Below are positions 1-6,871 of a DNA stretch of 13,291 nt, one piece after another. The stretch covers positions 1 to 13,291 of the forward strand of contig JAOUGR010000017.1 of assembly GCA_029857655.1 (NCBI GenBank), given 5' to 3'. Position 1 is the first letter of the stretch. Each line of letters opens with the position of its first letter. The translations under genes were made by a program, and so were the position numbers. The notes below the pieces were generated by a model. The model made no database searches. It saw only the letters and a program-made list of their open reading frames with translations, and had not been told where the DNA came from. This stretch comes from Gammaproteobacteria bacterium. Lineage in GTDB: Bacteria; Pseudomonadota; Gammaproteobacteria; Steroidobacterales; Steroidobacteraceae.

Positions 1-2
1 CG

Positions 3-242
3 ATTGCGGCCTATCTGGTCGAGTTGTTCCCGACCCGCATCCGTTACTCTTCGATGAGTCTGCCCTACCACATCGGCAATGGCTGGTTCGGCGGGTTCCT
101 GCCATTCCTGGCGGCGGCGCTGGTGGTCAAGAGCGGCAATATCTATTACGGGCTCTGGTATCCGATCGTCATTGCCGCGATGACCGGTATCATCGGGCTC
201 CTGTTCCTGCGGGAAACCAAGGACACCGACATCCGCTCATGA
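3..242 (+). CDS. MFS transporter, metabolite:H+ symporter-like, C-terminal fragment
   Basis: This is the last 79 codons of a membrane transporter whose start lies before the window; the frame is open from base 3 to the TGA. The visible part begins with a cytoplasmic-loop motif (ELFPTRIRYSSMSLPYHIGN) of the kind found before TM11 in the metabolite:H+ symporter branch of the major facilitator superfamily (relatives of ProP, KgtP and ShiA). Two hydrophobic stretches follow (GWFGGFLPFLAAALVV and YYGLWYPIVIAAMTGIIGLLFL), fitting TM11 and TM12, then a short charged tail containing LRETKD. The motif is what I see; the family is recognised from it; the substrate cannot be inferred. The gene converges on ubiI and the two stop regions overlap by 6 bases, so no separate terminator is present between them. 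Confidence 0.82.
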   Translation: MAAYLVELFPTRIRYSSMSLPYHIGNGWFGGFLPFLAAALVVKSGNIYYGLWYPIVIAAMTGIIGLLFLRETKDTDIRS

Positions 243-1472
243 AGGCGGGCGGCGCACCGAGGCCGGCACTTCGCCAGCCACGCCCAGCGCGCGTTGCATC
301 AGCAGCCTCTTGATCGGGCCCGAGGACTCAACCAGGTCGAGACCCGCGCGGCGCAGGCGCGATTGCATCGCGTCGCCGCCGTAGAACAGGCGCTTGATGC
401 CGTCGAGGAGCGCGATCGCAGGGAGAGTCTCGGCCTTGCGCCAGCGCTCGTATCGCCTCAGCACGGCGAGCTCGCCCGGGTCGTCGCCCGCCTTGAGCGC
501 GGCGCCGATGACGTCGACCAGCGCCGCGGCGTCCATGAATGCCAGATTGATCCCCTGCCCGGCCAATGGATGGACGGTATGGGCCGCATCGCCGATCAGG
601 GCGACCCTCGCTGCGGCATAACGTCGCGCGTGCACGAGCCTGAGGGCAAATGATGCGCGCGCTGTGGTGACCTCGAGACGGCCCAGAACAGCCGCCGAGG
701 CCGCCGTCACGCGCGCGGAAAAATCGGATGCACTGCTTCGGATGAGTTCATCGGCAAGCGCAGGCGTCGTCGACCACACCAGCGAAACCCGCCCGTCCCC
801 GAGCGGCAGCAGCGCCAGGGGACCAGTGTCCAGGAAACGCTGCCAGGCCGTGTGCCGATGCGCCTGCTGACAGGACAAGTGCGCCACCACCGCGCGCTGC
901 TCATAGTCCCAGCCCCTCGTCGCAATGCCCGACTGCAAACGCACGGCGGATTCGCTGCCGTCGGCGCCGATGACGAGCGCCGCGCCGTAATCGCGACCGT
1001 CGGTCGTCGCGACACGGACCGCGTCGTCGCTGGTCTCGAATGACGCGAAACCGGCCCGCAACAGCACGACGCCTGCCGCCATGGCGCGCTCCATCAGGGC
1101 CGCCTGGACCGTGCGGTTCTCGACGATGTGGCCGAGATCCGGTTCACCCAGTTCCGCGGCGTCGAAGTGCAGCGCGCCCGGCCCGTCCGGTGTCGCGTGC
1201 TCCTCCCAGACGGTCATGCGCTGGTAGGCCGCGGCCCCACGGGCGAGCACGGCCGGCCAGGCGCCGGTCAGCTCCAGCAGCCGCTGCGACGCCCGCGACA
1301 ATGCGGACACGCGCAGCTCGAGCGCTTCGCCAGCGGCAGGTGCCGTCACCGGCTTTGGTTCGAGCAGCGCTATACGCAAGGCCGCGGTACCGGGGTTCGT
1401 GGCCAGGAGTGCCGCCACCCCGGCACCCGCCATCGCGCCGCCGACGATCACGACATCGAAATCCCGCTTCAT
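237..1472 (-). CDS. ubiI: UbiI/VisC-type FAD-dependent ubiquinone C5-hydroxylase
   Basis: The 411-residue product is a UbiH/UbiI/UbiF/Coq6-family flavin monooxygenase, expected to hydroxylate an aromatic ring carbon (C5 for UbiI) of a polyprenylphenol intermediate in ubiquinone synthesis. Visible motifs are the N-terminal Rossmann dinucleotide loop (residues 10-18), an LGHIVENR segment (about 113-120), the IGADG motif (178-182) and the FAD/ribityl motif IGDAAHTVHPLAGQG (293-307). The GHIVEN and GINLAFMDAA segments resemble E. coli UbiI more than UbiH. It is the last gene of ygfB-pepP-ubiH-ubiI, the same order as in E. coli, and its ATG overlaps the ubiH stop as ATGA. Odd: the Rossmann loop reads GGAMAG, so the second glycine of GxGxxG is alanine. 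UbiF or UbiL activity cannot be excluded by sequence alone, but coq7 elsewhere in the window supplies the usual C6 step. Confidence 0.88.
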   Translation of the reverse strand: MKRDFDVVIVGGAMAGAGVAALLATNPGTAALRIALLEPKPVTAPAAGEALELRVSALSRASQRLLELTGAWPAVLARGAAAYQRMTVWEEHATPDGPGALHFDAAELGEPDLGHIVENRTVQAALMERAMAAGVVLLRAGFASFETSDDAVRVATTDGRDYGAALVIGADGSESAVRLQSGIATRGWDYEQRAVVAHLSCQQAHRHTAWQRFLDTGPLALLPLGDGRVSLVWSTTPALADELIRSSASDFSARVTAASAAVLGRLEVTTARASFALRLVHARRYAAARVALIGDAAHTVHPLAGQGINLAFMDAAALVDVIGAALKAGDDPGELAVLRRYERWRKAETLPAIALLDGIKRLFYGGDAMQSRLRRAGLDLVESSGPIKRLLMQRALGVAGEVPASVRRPPS

Positions 1473-2722
1473 GCCCGCAGCACGAGCGGCAGGCCACGCA
1501 CCAGGCGCGGCAGGCGGCCGGCAAGACCCATGGTCCGGCGCGCGAATTCGCGCTTGACCGGTCCCATGAGGTCGAAAAGCAGCAGCCCCGTGGCGCGCGC
1601 GGCCCGCAGCGGCGCAAGTGGATGGCCAAATCCGCGCACCAGGCTGTCAGTGAACCGGATCACCGCCTGCCGATCCGGTTGCCGCCAGTTCGTATAGCGC
1701 TCGAGCAGCTGCGCAGCGCCGGGATCCATCGCGGATCCCTGCTCGGCAATTGCATCTGCCAGTACCTCGGCGAGTGTCGCAACATCACGCAGCCCCAGAT
1801 TGAATCCCTGGCCGGCGACCGGGTGCAGTCCCTGGGCCGCATTACCGATCACCAACGCACGCGCACCGGACTGCCGTCCCGAGCGCGTCAATGCAAGCGG
1901 ATAGGACTGGCGCCGGCCGACGCGCCGGAAGCGCCCGAGGCGCAGGCCGAATGCCTGTTGCAACTCGGCGATGAATGCATCGTCGGGCAGCGCGAGCGCC
2001 CGCGCTGCGGCTTCCGGCGCCAGCGTCCAGACCACCGCGGATCGTCCTTCGGCAATCGGCAGCACGGCAATCGGCCCCGTGGGCGTGAATCGTTCATAGG
2101 CCGTGTGATCGTGGAAACGCTCGGTATCGACATGCGCGATGACCGCGTGCTGGCCGTACTCCGATACCGCCGCGTCGATGCCGATGGCGCTTCGCACCCG
2201 CGACTGGGCACCGTCCGCCGCGACGACCAGACGCGCCGCGAACTGTTGCCCCTGGTCGGTCACTATCCGGAGCGCATCCTCGCCCGGCAACAATTCGTTC
2301 ACCGCAGCCTGGCACAAGGTGAGCCGTGAAATGGCGGCGCAGCGTTCCCGCAATGCGCGGCCCAGCAGCCGGTTCTCGATCGTGTAACCGAGTGCTGCAA
2401 CCCCCTGCTCCTCGGCGGAAAGACGCGCAAACCCGAATACGCCGCGCTCGGAAATATGGATCCTGCGGATCGGCGTAGCCTGCGCGGCAACGGATTTCCA
2501 TACACCGATGCCCTCGAGCACCCGCCGGCTGCCGCCTGACAGCGCGGTCGTGCGCGAATCAAAGCTTGGCTGGTCGCCGGCATCGGGAGCGACCGGCTCG
2601 ATGACGACGACATCGAGCGGCAACTCCGCCAGCGCCGCAGCGAGCGACAGCCCGACCATGCCACCACCGGCGATGGCAATGTCGCAACGCGTCGATGGAG
2701 GTCCGCTCACGAAATCGCTCAT
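1469..2722 (-). CDS. ubiH: 2-octaprenyl-6-methoxyphenol hydroxylase (ubiquinone C1-hydroxylase)
   Basis: A 417-residue FAD-dependent monooxygenase assigned to the C1 hydroxylation of ubiquinone synthesis. A canonical GxGxxG loop (IAGGGMVG, residues 17-24) opens the protein; VVAADG lies at 166-171; and IGNAAQGLHPVAGQGFNLG (292-310) has the GNAAQ variant that marks UbiH, where UbiI and UbiF carry GDAAH. I chose the ATG at 2722 because it starts MSDFVSG just before the Rossmann strand and overlaps the pepP stop as ATGA; the frame stays open upstream only inside pepP. The stop overlaps the ubiI ATG in the same way, so translation of pepP, ubiH and ubiI is probably coupled. The opposite strand carries a long open frame, an artefact of high GC. 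Family and role are confident. Confidence 0.93.
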   Translation of the reverse strand: MSDFVSGPPSTRCDIAIAGGGMVGLSLAAALAELPLDVVVIEPVAPDAGDQPSFDSRTTALSGGSRRVLEGIGVWKSVAAQATPIRRIHISERGVFGFARLSAEEQGVAALGYTIENRLLGRALRERCAAISRLTLCQAAVNELLPGEDALRIVTDQGQQFAARLVVAADGAQSRVRSAIGIDAAVSEYGQHAVIAHVDTERFHDHTAYERFTPTGPIAVLPIAEGRSAVVWTLAPEAAARALALPDDAFIAELQQAFGLRLGRFRRVGRRQSYPLALTRSGRQSGARALVIGNAAQGLHPVAGQGFNLGLRDVATLAEVLADAIAEQGSAMDPGAAQLLERYTNWRQPDRQAVIRFTDSLVRGFGHPLAPLRAARATGLLLFDLMGPVKREFARRTMGLAGRLPRLVRGLPLVLRA

Positions 2723-4026
2723 GCCGCCGCCATCAGGCGTTCGATCTCGTCCGGATCGCTCGGCATCGCCGCGGTCAAGACCTCGGGATCGCCTTTCGTC
2801 ACGACGACATCGTCCTCGATGCGCACGCCAATACCCCACCATTCGCGGCCGACGCCCTTCGAGCCGGGCGCGATGTAGATGCCGGGCTCGACGGTCGTGA
2901 CCATGCCCGGCTCGAGCAGTCGCCACTGCTCACCGACCTTGTACTCGCCGACGTCATGCACGTCCATGCCGAGCCAGTGCCCGGTCCGGTGCATGAAGAA
3001 GCGGCGATAGGCGCCTTCCTTGATCAGTTTCGCCGTGCGGCCCTTCAGGAGCCCGATCCGGACCAGTCCGCGGGTGATCGTGCGCACCGCGGCATCATGC
3101 GGGTCGTTCCAGTGACAGCCGGCCCGGACCTTTTCGATCGCGGCCTTCTGCGCTTCCAGCACGATCTCGTAGACATCGCGTTGCCGGGCCTTGTAGCGGC
3201 CGCCGACGGGCAATGTCCGGGTCACGTCGGAAGCGTAATACTGGTATTCGCAACCCGCGTCGATCAGCAGCAATTCGCCGTCCTTCATCTGGCGGTCATT
3301 GTCGCGGTAATGCAGCACGCAGGAATTCGGGCCGCTGCCGACGATCGGATGGTAGGAGATGTCGGCGTGGTTGCGATGAAACTCGTGCAGGATCTCCGCC
3401 ATCACCTCGTATTCCATGCGCCCGGGCGCGGTCGCCGCAAGCGCGCGATGATGGGCGGCGCAGGCGATGCGCCCGGCGCGCCGCATCGCGGCGAGCTCGT
3501 CGCGGCTCTTGAACAGCCGCAGTTCATGCAGCGGGTGATCGAGGGCGACGAATTCCTGCGGCGTGTGCAGGCCCTGCTTGGTCTGGGAACGCAGTCGATT
3601 GACCCAGCCGATCACGCGCTGGTCGAATTCCGGATGCGTGCCCATCGTGTAGAAGACCCGCGAGCAGCGTTCCAGCAGACCCGGCAGGATCTCATCGATG
3701 TCCTGGATCGGGAACGCGTCGTCGGCGCCGTTGCTCTTGACCACGCCTTCCGGACCGGCGCGCGTGCCGTCCCAGATTTCACGCTCGGTATCGCGCTCGC
3801 GCACGAACAGCACGTACTCGCCATGCGGCCGCCCCGGCAGCAGCACGGCAACTGCCTCCGGCTCCGCAAATCCAGTCAGGTAGTAAAAATCGCTGTCGGG
3901 GCGGTAGAAATAGTCCACATCGCCATTGCGGAGCCGGATCGGGGCCGCGGGCAGGATAGCGATGGCGTCCTTGCCCATCATCCGCATCAGCAGGCGCCGG
4001 CGCTTTGCAAACTCGTCTTTCTTCAT
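2719..4026 (-). CDS. pepP: Xaa-Pro aminopeptidase P
   Basis: The 435-residue protein is a cytoplasmic dinuclear-metal aminopeptidase that releases an N-terminal residue preceding proline (E. coli PepP is about 440). The N-terminal creatinase-like domain contains DYFYRPDSDFYYLTGF (residues 38-53). The C-terminal pita-bread domain holds all expected metal ligands: D256 (LLIDAG), D267 (SDVTRT), H350 (HRTGHWLG), E380 (TVEPG) and E404 (VRIEDD), plus H357 in DVHDVG. I chose the ATG at 4026 (MKKDEFAKRR) since it lies 7 nt after the ygfB stop and gives the usual length; a longer open frame upstream runs through ygfB and has no family similarity. The pepP-ubiH pairing is conserved in many gammaproteobacteria although the enzyme is not part of ubiquinone synthesis. 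Confidence 0.95.
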   Translation of the reverse strand: MKKDEFAKRRRLLMRMMGKDAIAILPAAPIRLRNGDVDYFYRPDSDFYYLTGFAEPEAVAVLLPGRPHGEYVLFVRERDTEREIWDGTRAGPEGVVKSNGADDAFPIQDIDEILPGLLERCSRVFYTMGTHPEFDQRVIGWVNRLRSQTKQGLHTPQEFVALDHPLHELRLFKSRDELAAMRRAGRIACAAHHRALAATAPGRMEYEVMAEILHEFHRNHADISYHPIVGSGPNSCVLHYRDNDRQMKDGELLLIDAGCEYQYYASDVTRTLPVGGRYKARQRDVYEIVLEAQKAAIEKVRAGCHWNDPHDAAVRTITRGLVRIGLLKGRTAKLIKEGAYRRFFMHRTGHWLGMDVHDVGEYKVGEQWRLLEPGMVTTVEPGIYIAPGSKGVGREWWGIGVRIEDDVVVTKGDPEVLTAAMPSDPDEIERLMAAA

Positions 4027-4033
4027 GCCCTGC

Positions 4034-4600
4034 TCAGTGGACGACGATATCGGGTCGCGACTGGCTTGCGCGGAGTGCCGCCAGTTCTTCGAATGCGAGC
4101 TGTGCCCCCGCCCGAAGGTATTCAAACAGTTCCGTAAATGCCACCTCGCCGGACTCGGGAGTCTCCAGCGGATCAAGCCGCGCGCGGGCGATCTCGCTGA
4201 AATCCTGCAGCACCTCGCCGACCTCGTCCAGCTCGGCGATCCGGTGGTCTGCGCCACCGGCACCGATGCCGTAGAGGAACCCGCCGCTCCAGGCCGCCAG
4301 CGCCCCAACCCTTTCGTCCAGCGTCACCTCACCATCCGGGATCAGCGGAGTAAACCCGAAGCCCTGAGACTGGAGGGCCTCCAGCGTCGCCTGATGGAAC
4401 TCCTGAAGCACGCGATGGGACCGATCGTCGATCCGGCCAATTGTGCCGGCGTCGAACAGATCGGCGATCCATTCGGGCGTCGTATAGCCCTCGCGCGCGC
4501 ACAGCGCGCCGCACAGGCAGCCGTGCGCCTCGGCAGCGCCGACCGCGGAACCAAGGCTGTCGAGGACAGCCTGCATTTCCACATATGTCACTTCGCTCAA
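4034..4600 (-). CDS. ygfB: YgfB / UPF0149 family protein
   Basis: The 188-residue acidic protein matches the YgfB (UPF0149) family in length (E. coli about 190) and layout: an early AEAHGCLCGALC segment (residues 23-34, matching the AEMHG...G segment of E. coli YgfB), a central LIPDGEVTLDERVGALAAWSGGFLYGIG region (about 86-112) and a C-terminal half ending ELFEYLRAGAQLAFEEL. The precise molecular role is poorly defined; the family is all-alpha and cytoplasmic. It begins the operon ygfB-pepP-ubiH-ubiI. The start is unusual: the best match to the family N-terminus uses a TTG at 4600, with no clear Shine-Dalgarno just upstream. An in-frame ATG at 4576 (codon 9) is the alternative. The frame is open upstream to 4678 but offers no ATG or GTG. 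Divergent from the zapA operon, 88 bases away. Confidence 0.88.
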   Translation of the reverse strand: MSEVTYVEMQAVLDSLGSAVGAAEAHGCLCGALCAREGYTTPEWIADLFDAGTIGRIDDRSHRVLQEFHQATLEALQSQGFGFTPLIPDGEVTLDERVGALAAWSGGFLYGIGAGGADHRIAELDEVGEVLQDFSEIARARLDPLETPESGEVAFTELFEYLRAGAQLAFEELAALRASQSRPDIVVH

Positions 4601-4652
4601 GGTAGCAGCAAATGGTACTCCGCGGCAGCCGGCAACCCCAGCACAAACCGCG

Positions 4653-4682
4653 TTGACCCGCCTCGTGACGCGGTTTCATAAT
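4653..4682 (+). promoter_or_regulatory. sigma70-type promoter of the zapA-ssrS-ygfA unit
   Basis: TTGACC at 4653-4658 and CATAAT at 4677-4682, each five of six to consensus, are separated by 18 bases. A normal start 7 bases after the -10 would fall on A4689, the first base of the downstream ATG, so the transcript is predicted to be leaderless. No Shine-Dalgarno is present between the -10 and the ATG, which fits. The start itself is an inference. Confidence 0.65.
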
Positions 4683-4688
4683 GGCCGC

Positions 4689-4922
4689 ATGGAAGACGCG
4701 AACACGAAACCGGGACTCGAGCGCGAAATGAAGCGACTGGAGCGACGCCTCGACGAATTGGTTGGGGTCGTCGCCCAGCTCAAGGAAGAGAATCGCGCCC
4801 TGCGCCAGCGCCAGGACTCCCTGAGCGCCGACCGTGCGATACTGATGCAGAAGAACGAGCAGGTACGTGCCCGTGTCGAAGCAATGATCGGACGCCTCAA
4901 GGCGATGGAGAGTGGCGCATGA
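4689..4922 (+). CDS. small coiled-coil protein, TIGR02449-like
   Basis: A 77-residue protein that is almost entirely charged coiled coil: EMKRLERRLDELVGVVAQL (about residues 13-31) continues through KEENRALRQRQDSL to VRARVEAMIGRLKAME. Short proteins of this kind (family TIGR02449) lie directly before zapA in many gammaproteobacteria and resemble ZapB in being short coiled coils, but their function is not established as far as I know. The ATG at 4689 fits the family length and coincides with the predicted transcription start. An in-frame TTG at 4653 is actually the -35 hexamer and is rejected as a start. The stop overlaps the zapA ATG (ATGA), implying coupled translation and a role connected with the Z ring, which is inference from context. 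Confidence 0.83.
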   Translation: MEDANTKPGLEREMKRLERRLDELVGVVAQLKEENRALRQRQDSLSADRAILMQKNEQVRARVEAMIGRLKAMESGA

Positions 4923-5230
4923 CCACGGATGCAAGCCGGGTCAGCGTGCGGATCCTGGAGAAGGAATATCACGTTGCCTGCCCCGCCGAGGAACGGGCCG
5001 CCCTGCTCGACTCGGCCGAATACCTGAATCGCAAGATGCGCGAGATCCGCGACAGCGGCAAGGTGGTCGGCCTGGACCGAATTGCGGTCATGGCTGCATT
5101 GAACATCACCAATGACCTGCTGATGTCGCGTGGCCATGACGAAGACGTTGAAACGGACCTGGCCGTGCGGCTCAAGATGATGAGGGAACGCGTTGAGTCG
5201 GCGCTGACGCGCGGCCATCTGGATACCTGA
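4919..5230 (+). CDS. zapA: cell division protein ZapA
   Basis: The 103-residue product fits ZapA (E. coli 109), which binds and cross-links FtsZ protofilaments at midcell. The N-terminal part, RVSVRILEKEYHVACPAEER (residues 7-26), is the characteristic ZapA beta-rich start; LDSAEYLNRKMREIRDSGKV follows, then GLDRIAVMAALNITNDLL and a C-terminal helix suited to the dimeric coiled coil. It overlaps the preceding coiled-coil gene by ATGA and is followed by 6S RNA after about 40 bases, the same order as in E. coli and many relatives. No odd residues noted. Confidence 0.95.
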   Translation: MTTDASRVSVRILEKEYHVACPAEERAALLDSAEYLNRKMREIRDSGKVVGLDRIAVMAALNITNDLLMSRGHDEDVETDLAVRLKMMRERVESALTRGHLDT

Positions 5231-5268
5231 ACTGACAGCGGTCCGCGCCGGGCGCGTGACCGCCACGA

Positions 5269-5463
5269 TTTGGCGCCGCCTGTGGTGTTCGATGTGGGCC
5301 TGGGTACTCTCGACCCTAATGTGAAAAACCCAGGAGCGTGGCTCAGCGGCAGCATTGTGCAAGTCCGCCTCGTAGCGGAAAGCCTTAAATGCCACGGCCT
5401 GCTCCACTTGTTGCTCCGGTTCGAGAGCAGCGGTCTGCAACGGCACATGCGGGTGGCGCCTCC
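5269..5463 (+). ncRNA. ssrS: 6S RNA
   Basis: A non-coding stretch of about 195 bases between zapA and ygfA has the 6S RNA plan and the expected location. The ends form the closing stem: GGCGCC at 5272-5277 with GGCGCC at 5455-5460. A side hairpin is formed by CCTGGGT (5299-5305) and ACCCAGG (5328-5334). The apical hairpin pairs TCCGC (5364-5368) with GCGGA (5375-5379), followed directly by AAGCCTTAAA (5380-5389), a segment also found in E. coli 6S RNA after its apical arm. 6S RNA mimics an open promoter and sequesters the sigma70 holoenzyme in stationary phase. The ends are estimated to within a few bases. I found no convincing separate promoter, so processing from the zapA transcript is possible. 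Confidence 0.88.
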
Positions 5464-5474
5464 TGATTCCACCG

Positions 5475-6074
5475 ATGCCTGAAAGCAATCAAGCCGGCCT
5501 GCGCCGGAGTCTGCGCGCCGCGCGGCGCGCGCTCGGCACGGCGCAACGGCTTGCCGCCGCAACCGCCGTCGACACGAGCCTCGCGCGGATGGGACTGCCG
5601 CGACCCCGGTCGCGGATCGCGGCCTACCGGGCGATGGATGGCGAACTGGATCCCGTCATCGTCATGCGCCGCGCCCTGGCGCTCGGCTGCGAAGTACACG
5701 TGCCTGTGGTCACCAGCCTGCGCCGCCGTCGCATGCGCTTCGCAGCCTGGCCGGACGAGCCACCGCGCCCGCGTGCAGATGGCGATGCGGCACGCTGGTT
5801 CGACCTGGTGCTGGTGCCGCTGGTCGGGTTCGATGATGACGGCAACCGGCTCGGCATGGGCGCCGGTTTCTACGACCGGCATTTCGCGTTCCTGCGGCAT
5901 CGCGATGCATGGCATCGTCCGCTGCTGCTGGGGCTCGCATTCGAGGTCCAGCGCCTGGAACGGTTACCCGCCAAGTCGCTTGACGTACCATTGTGGGGCG
6001 TCGTGACAGAGCGCGCGATCCACGGTCGTGCCGCTACCCGGATTCGCCGAAAACCTGCGGAAACAGGCTCGTGA
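5475..6074 (+). CDS. ygfA: 5-formyltetrahydrofolate cyclo-ligase (5-FCL family)
   Basis: The 199-residue protein belongs to the 5-FCL/YgfA family, which converts 5-formyl-THF to 5,10-methenyl-THF with ATP. Support comes from the N-terminal basic helix (LRRSLRAARRAL, residues 9-20), IAAYRAMDGELDP (48-60) and above all the signature DLVLVPLVGFDDDGNRLGMG (110-129) followed by AGFYDR. It follows 6S RNA by about 12 bases, as in E. coli, and its stop overlaps the next gene's GTG start (GTGA). Odd: between MRF (87-89) and the DLVLVP strand there are only about 20 residues, and the usual loop with an N-x-F/Y-G-I-x-E-P motif is not recognisable, so the ATP/folate loop is shortened or diverged. The C-terminus is arginine-rich. 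Still very likely a family member; activity is less certain. Confidence 0.88.
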   Translation: MPESNQAGLRRSLRAARRALGTAQRLAAATAVDTSLARMGLPRPRSRIAAYRAMDGELDPVIVMRRALALGCEVHVPVVTSLRRRRMRFAAWPDEPPRPRADGDAARWFDLVLVPLVGFDDDGNRLGMGAGFYDRHFAFLRHRDAWHRPLLLGLAFEVQRLERLPAKSLDVPLWGVVTERAIHGRAATRIRRKPAETGS

Positions 6075-6550
6075 ACTACTGGCTGATGAAGTCCGAACCG
6101 GACACATTCGGCATCGATCACCTGGCGCGGTCGCCGCGACGCAGCGCCGCCTGGGATGGTGTCCGCAACTACCAGTCGCGCAACATGTTGCGTGACGAGT
6201 TCCGCCGCGGTGACCGGGCTTTTTTCTATCACTCGAGCTGCGAGCTGCCCGGAATTTACGGAACGATGCGTGTCGTGCGCCGCGGGCATCCGGATCCCAC
6301 CGCGTTCGATGCGCGCCATCGACACTACGACGCGGGGAGTGAACGTGCCAATCCACGCTGGTACCAGGTGACCGTCCAGCTGCTCTCCAGGTTTGCGCAG
6401 CCGGTCACGCTTGAGACGTTACGCGAACATTCCGGAGGCCCATTGCGCAACCTGATCGTGTTGCGTCGTGGCAACCGCCTGTCGATCACTCCGGTGAGCG
6501 TCGACGAATGGAAATTCATTCATAGACTCGCGGCGACACCGCCGTCGTGA
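6071..6550 (+). CDS. stand-alone EVE domain protein (YTH/PUA-like fold)
   Basis: A 159-residue protein consisting of one EVE domain, a PUA-superfamily relative of YTH domains that binds modified nucleotides in DNA or RNA. The hallmark YWLMKSEPDTFGIDHL is at residues 3-18, WDGVRNYQSRN at 28-38 (part of the ligand pocket), then GDRAFFYHSS, and late motifs GGPLRNLIVLRRGNRLSITPV and EWKFI. I chose the GTG at 6071 because the conserved VNYWLMKSEP starts there and it overlaps the ygfA stop; the longer open frame upstream lies in ygfA and has no EVE similarity. The gene occupies a position between ygfA and rpiA. The ligand is unknown; a housekeeping RNA or DNA modification reader is the fair guess. 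Confidence 0.92.
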   Translation: MNYWLMKSEPDTFGIDHLARSPRRSAAWDGVRNYQSRNMLRDEFRRGDRAFFYHSSCELPGIYGTMRVVRRGHPDPTAFDARHRHYDAGSERANPRWYQVTVQLLSRFAQPVTLETLREHSGGPLRNLIVLRRGNRLSITPVSVDEWKFIHRLAATPPS

Positions 6551-6717
6551 AGCGAACGCCGCGCTGGAAAACAAGCCGTCTGCACTGGTGCAGAAATTTC
6601 CCTCGACTCGAGACAGATGCACTCACATTTGTTCGATTGCAAAACATTCACAAGCGATTGCGACGCGACGGATCGATCAAACGTGATGCAGCAACGCGCG
6701 AAGTCCATACCCCTTGC
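6551..6717 (+). other. gene-free leader region upstream of the micropeptide promoter
   Basis: No gene is supported here. Two small structures are visible: an inverted repeat CTGCAC-TG-GTGCAG (6580-6593) without a T-tract, and a direct repeat CGATTGC at 6634-6640 and 6655-6661, exactly 21 bases apart, about two helical turns. The stretch is more AT-rich and less coding-like than its neighbours. Confidence 0.4.
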
Positions 6718-6745
6718 TTGCAATCCCGTCAACCATGTATATACT
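6718..6745 (+). promoter_or_regulatory. promoter of the lysine-rich mini-gene
   Basis: TTGCAA (6718-6723) and TATACT (6740-6745) are separated by 16 bases. The -10 is five of six to consensus and the -35 four of six. The start would be near 6752, giving a leader of about 28 bases before the small ORF's ATG. Confidence 0.6.
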
Positions 6746-6779
6746 CCAACCTCGGATTAACCCGACATGGAGATCCATC

Positions 6780-6827
6780 ATGGCGACGAAGAAGAAGGGC
6801 AAGAAGAAGGCTGCGAAAAAGAAGTAA
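6780..6827 (+). CDS. 15-residue lysine-rich micropeptide
   Basis: A complete short reading frame, MATKKKGKKKAAKKK followed by TAA. Nine of 15 residues are lysine, in three KKK triplets, and the rest are small. A good Shine-Dalgarno GGAGA (6769-6773) lies 6 bases before the ATG, a sigma70-like promoter lies upstream and a strong hairpin terminator downstream, so it reads as an independent transcription unit of roughly 175 bases. I do not recognise a characterised protein. It resembles the basic tails of bacterial histone-like proteins, so nucleic-acid binding is possible; a leader peptide controlling rpiA through the following hairpin is the alternative, though no competing antiterminator is evident. 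It is too short for ordinary gene finders. Existence as a translated peptide is inferred from the signals; function is unknown. Confidence 0.6.
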   Translation: MATKKKGKKKAAKKK

Positions 6828-6871
6828 GGCCTTCGACAGCAGAATCGGCGGTTGGTTGATTGTTAGAAGAC

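Noticed and set aside
1040..2329. Long plus-strand open frame (429 codons) opposite ubiI and ubiH
   Set aside because: Arg/Pro-rich translation with no recognisable domain, lying antisense to two well-supported genes; a normal by-product of high GC third-position bias.
2695..4137. Plus-strand open frame (480 codons) opposite pepP
   Set aside because: Antisense to pepP with all its metal ligands intact; no family motif, and no ribosome-binding site of note.
4653..4688. TTG start for the small coiled-coil gene at 4653
   Set aside because: The TTG is part of a TTGACC -35 box and the resulting extra 12 residues do not fit the coiled-coil family.
5231..5268. Dedicated 6S RNA promoter
   Set aside because: CTGACA at 5232-5237 could be a -35, but no acceptable -10 lies 16-18 bases downstream.
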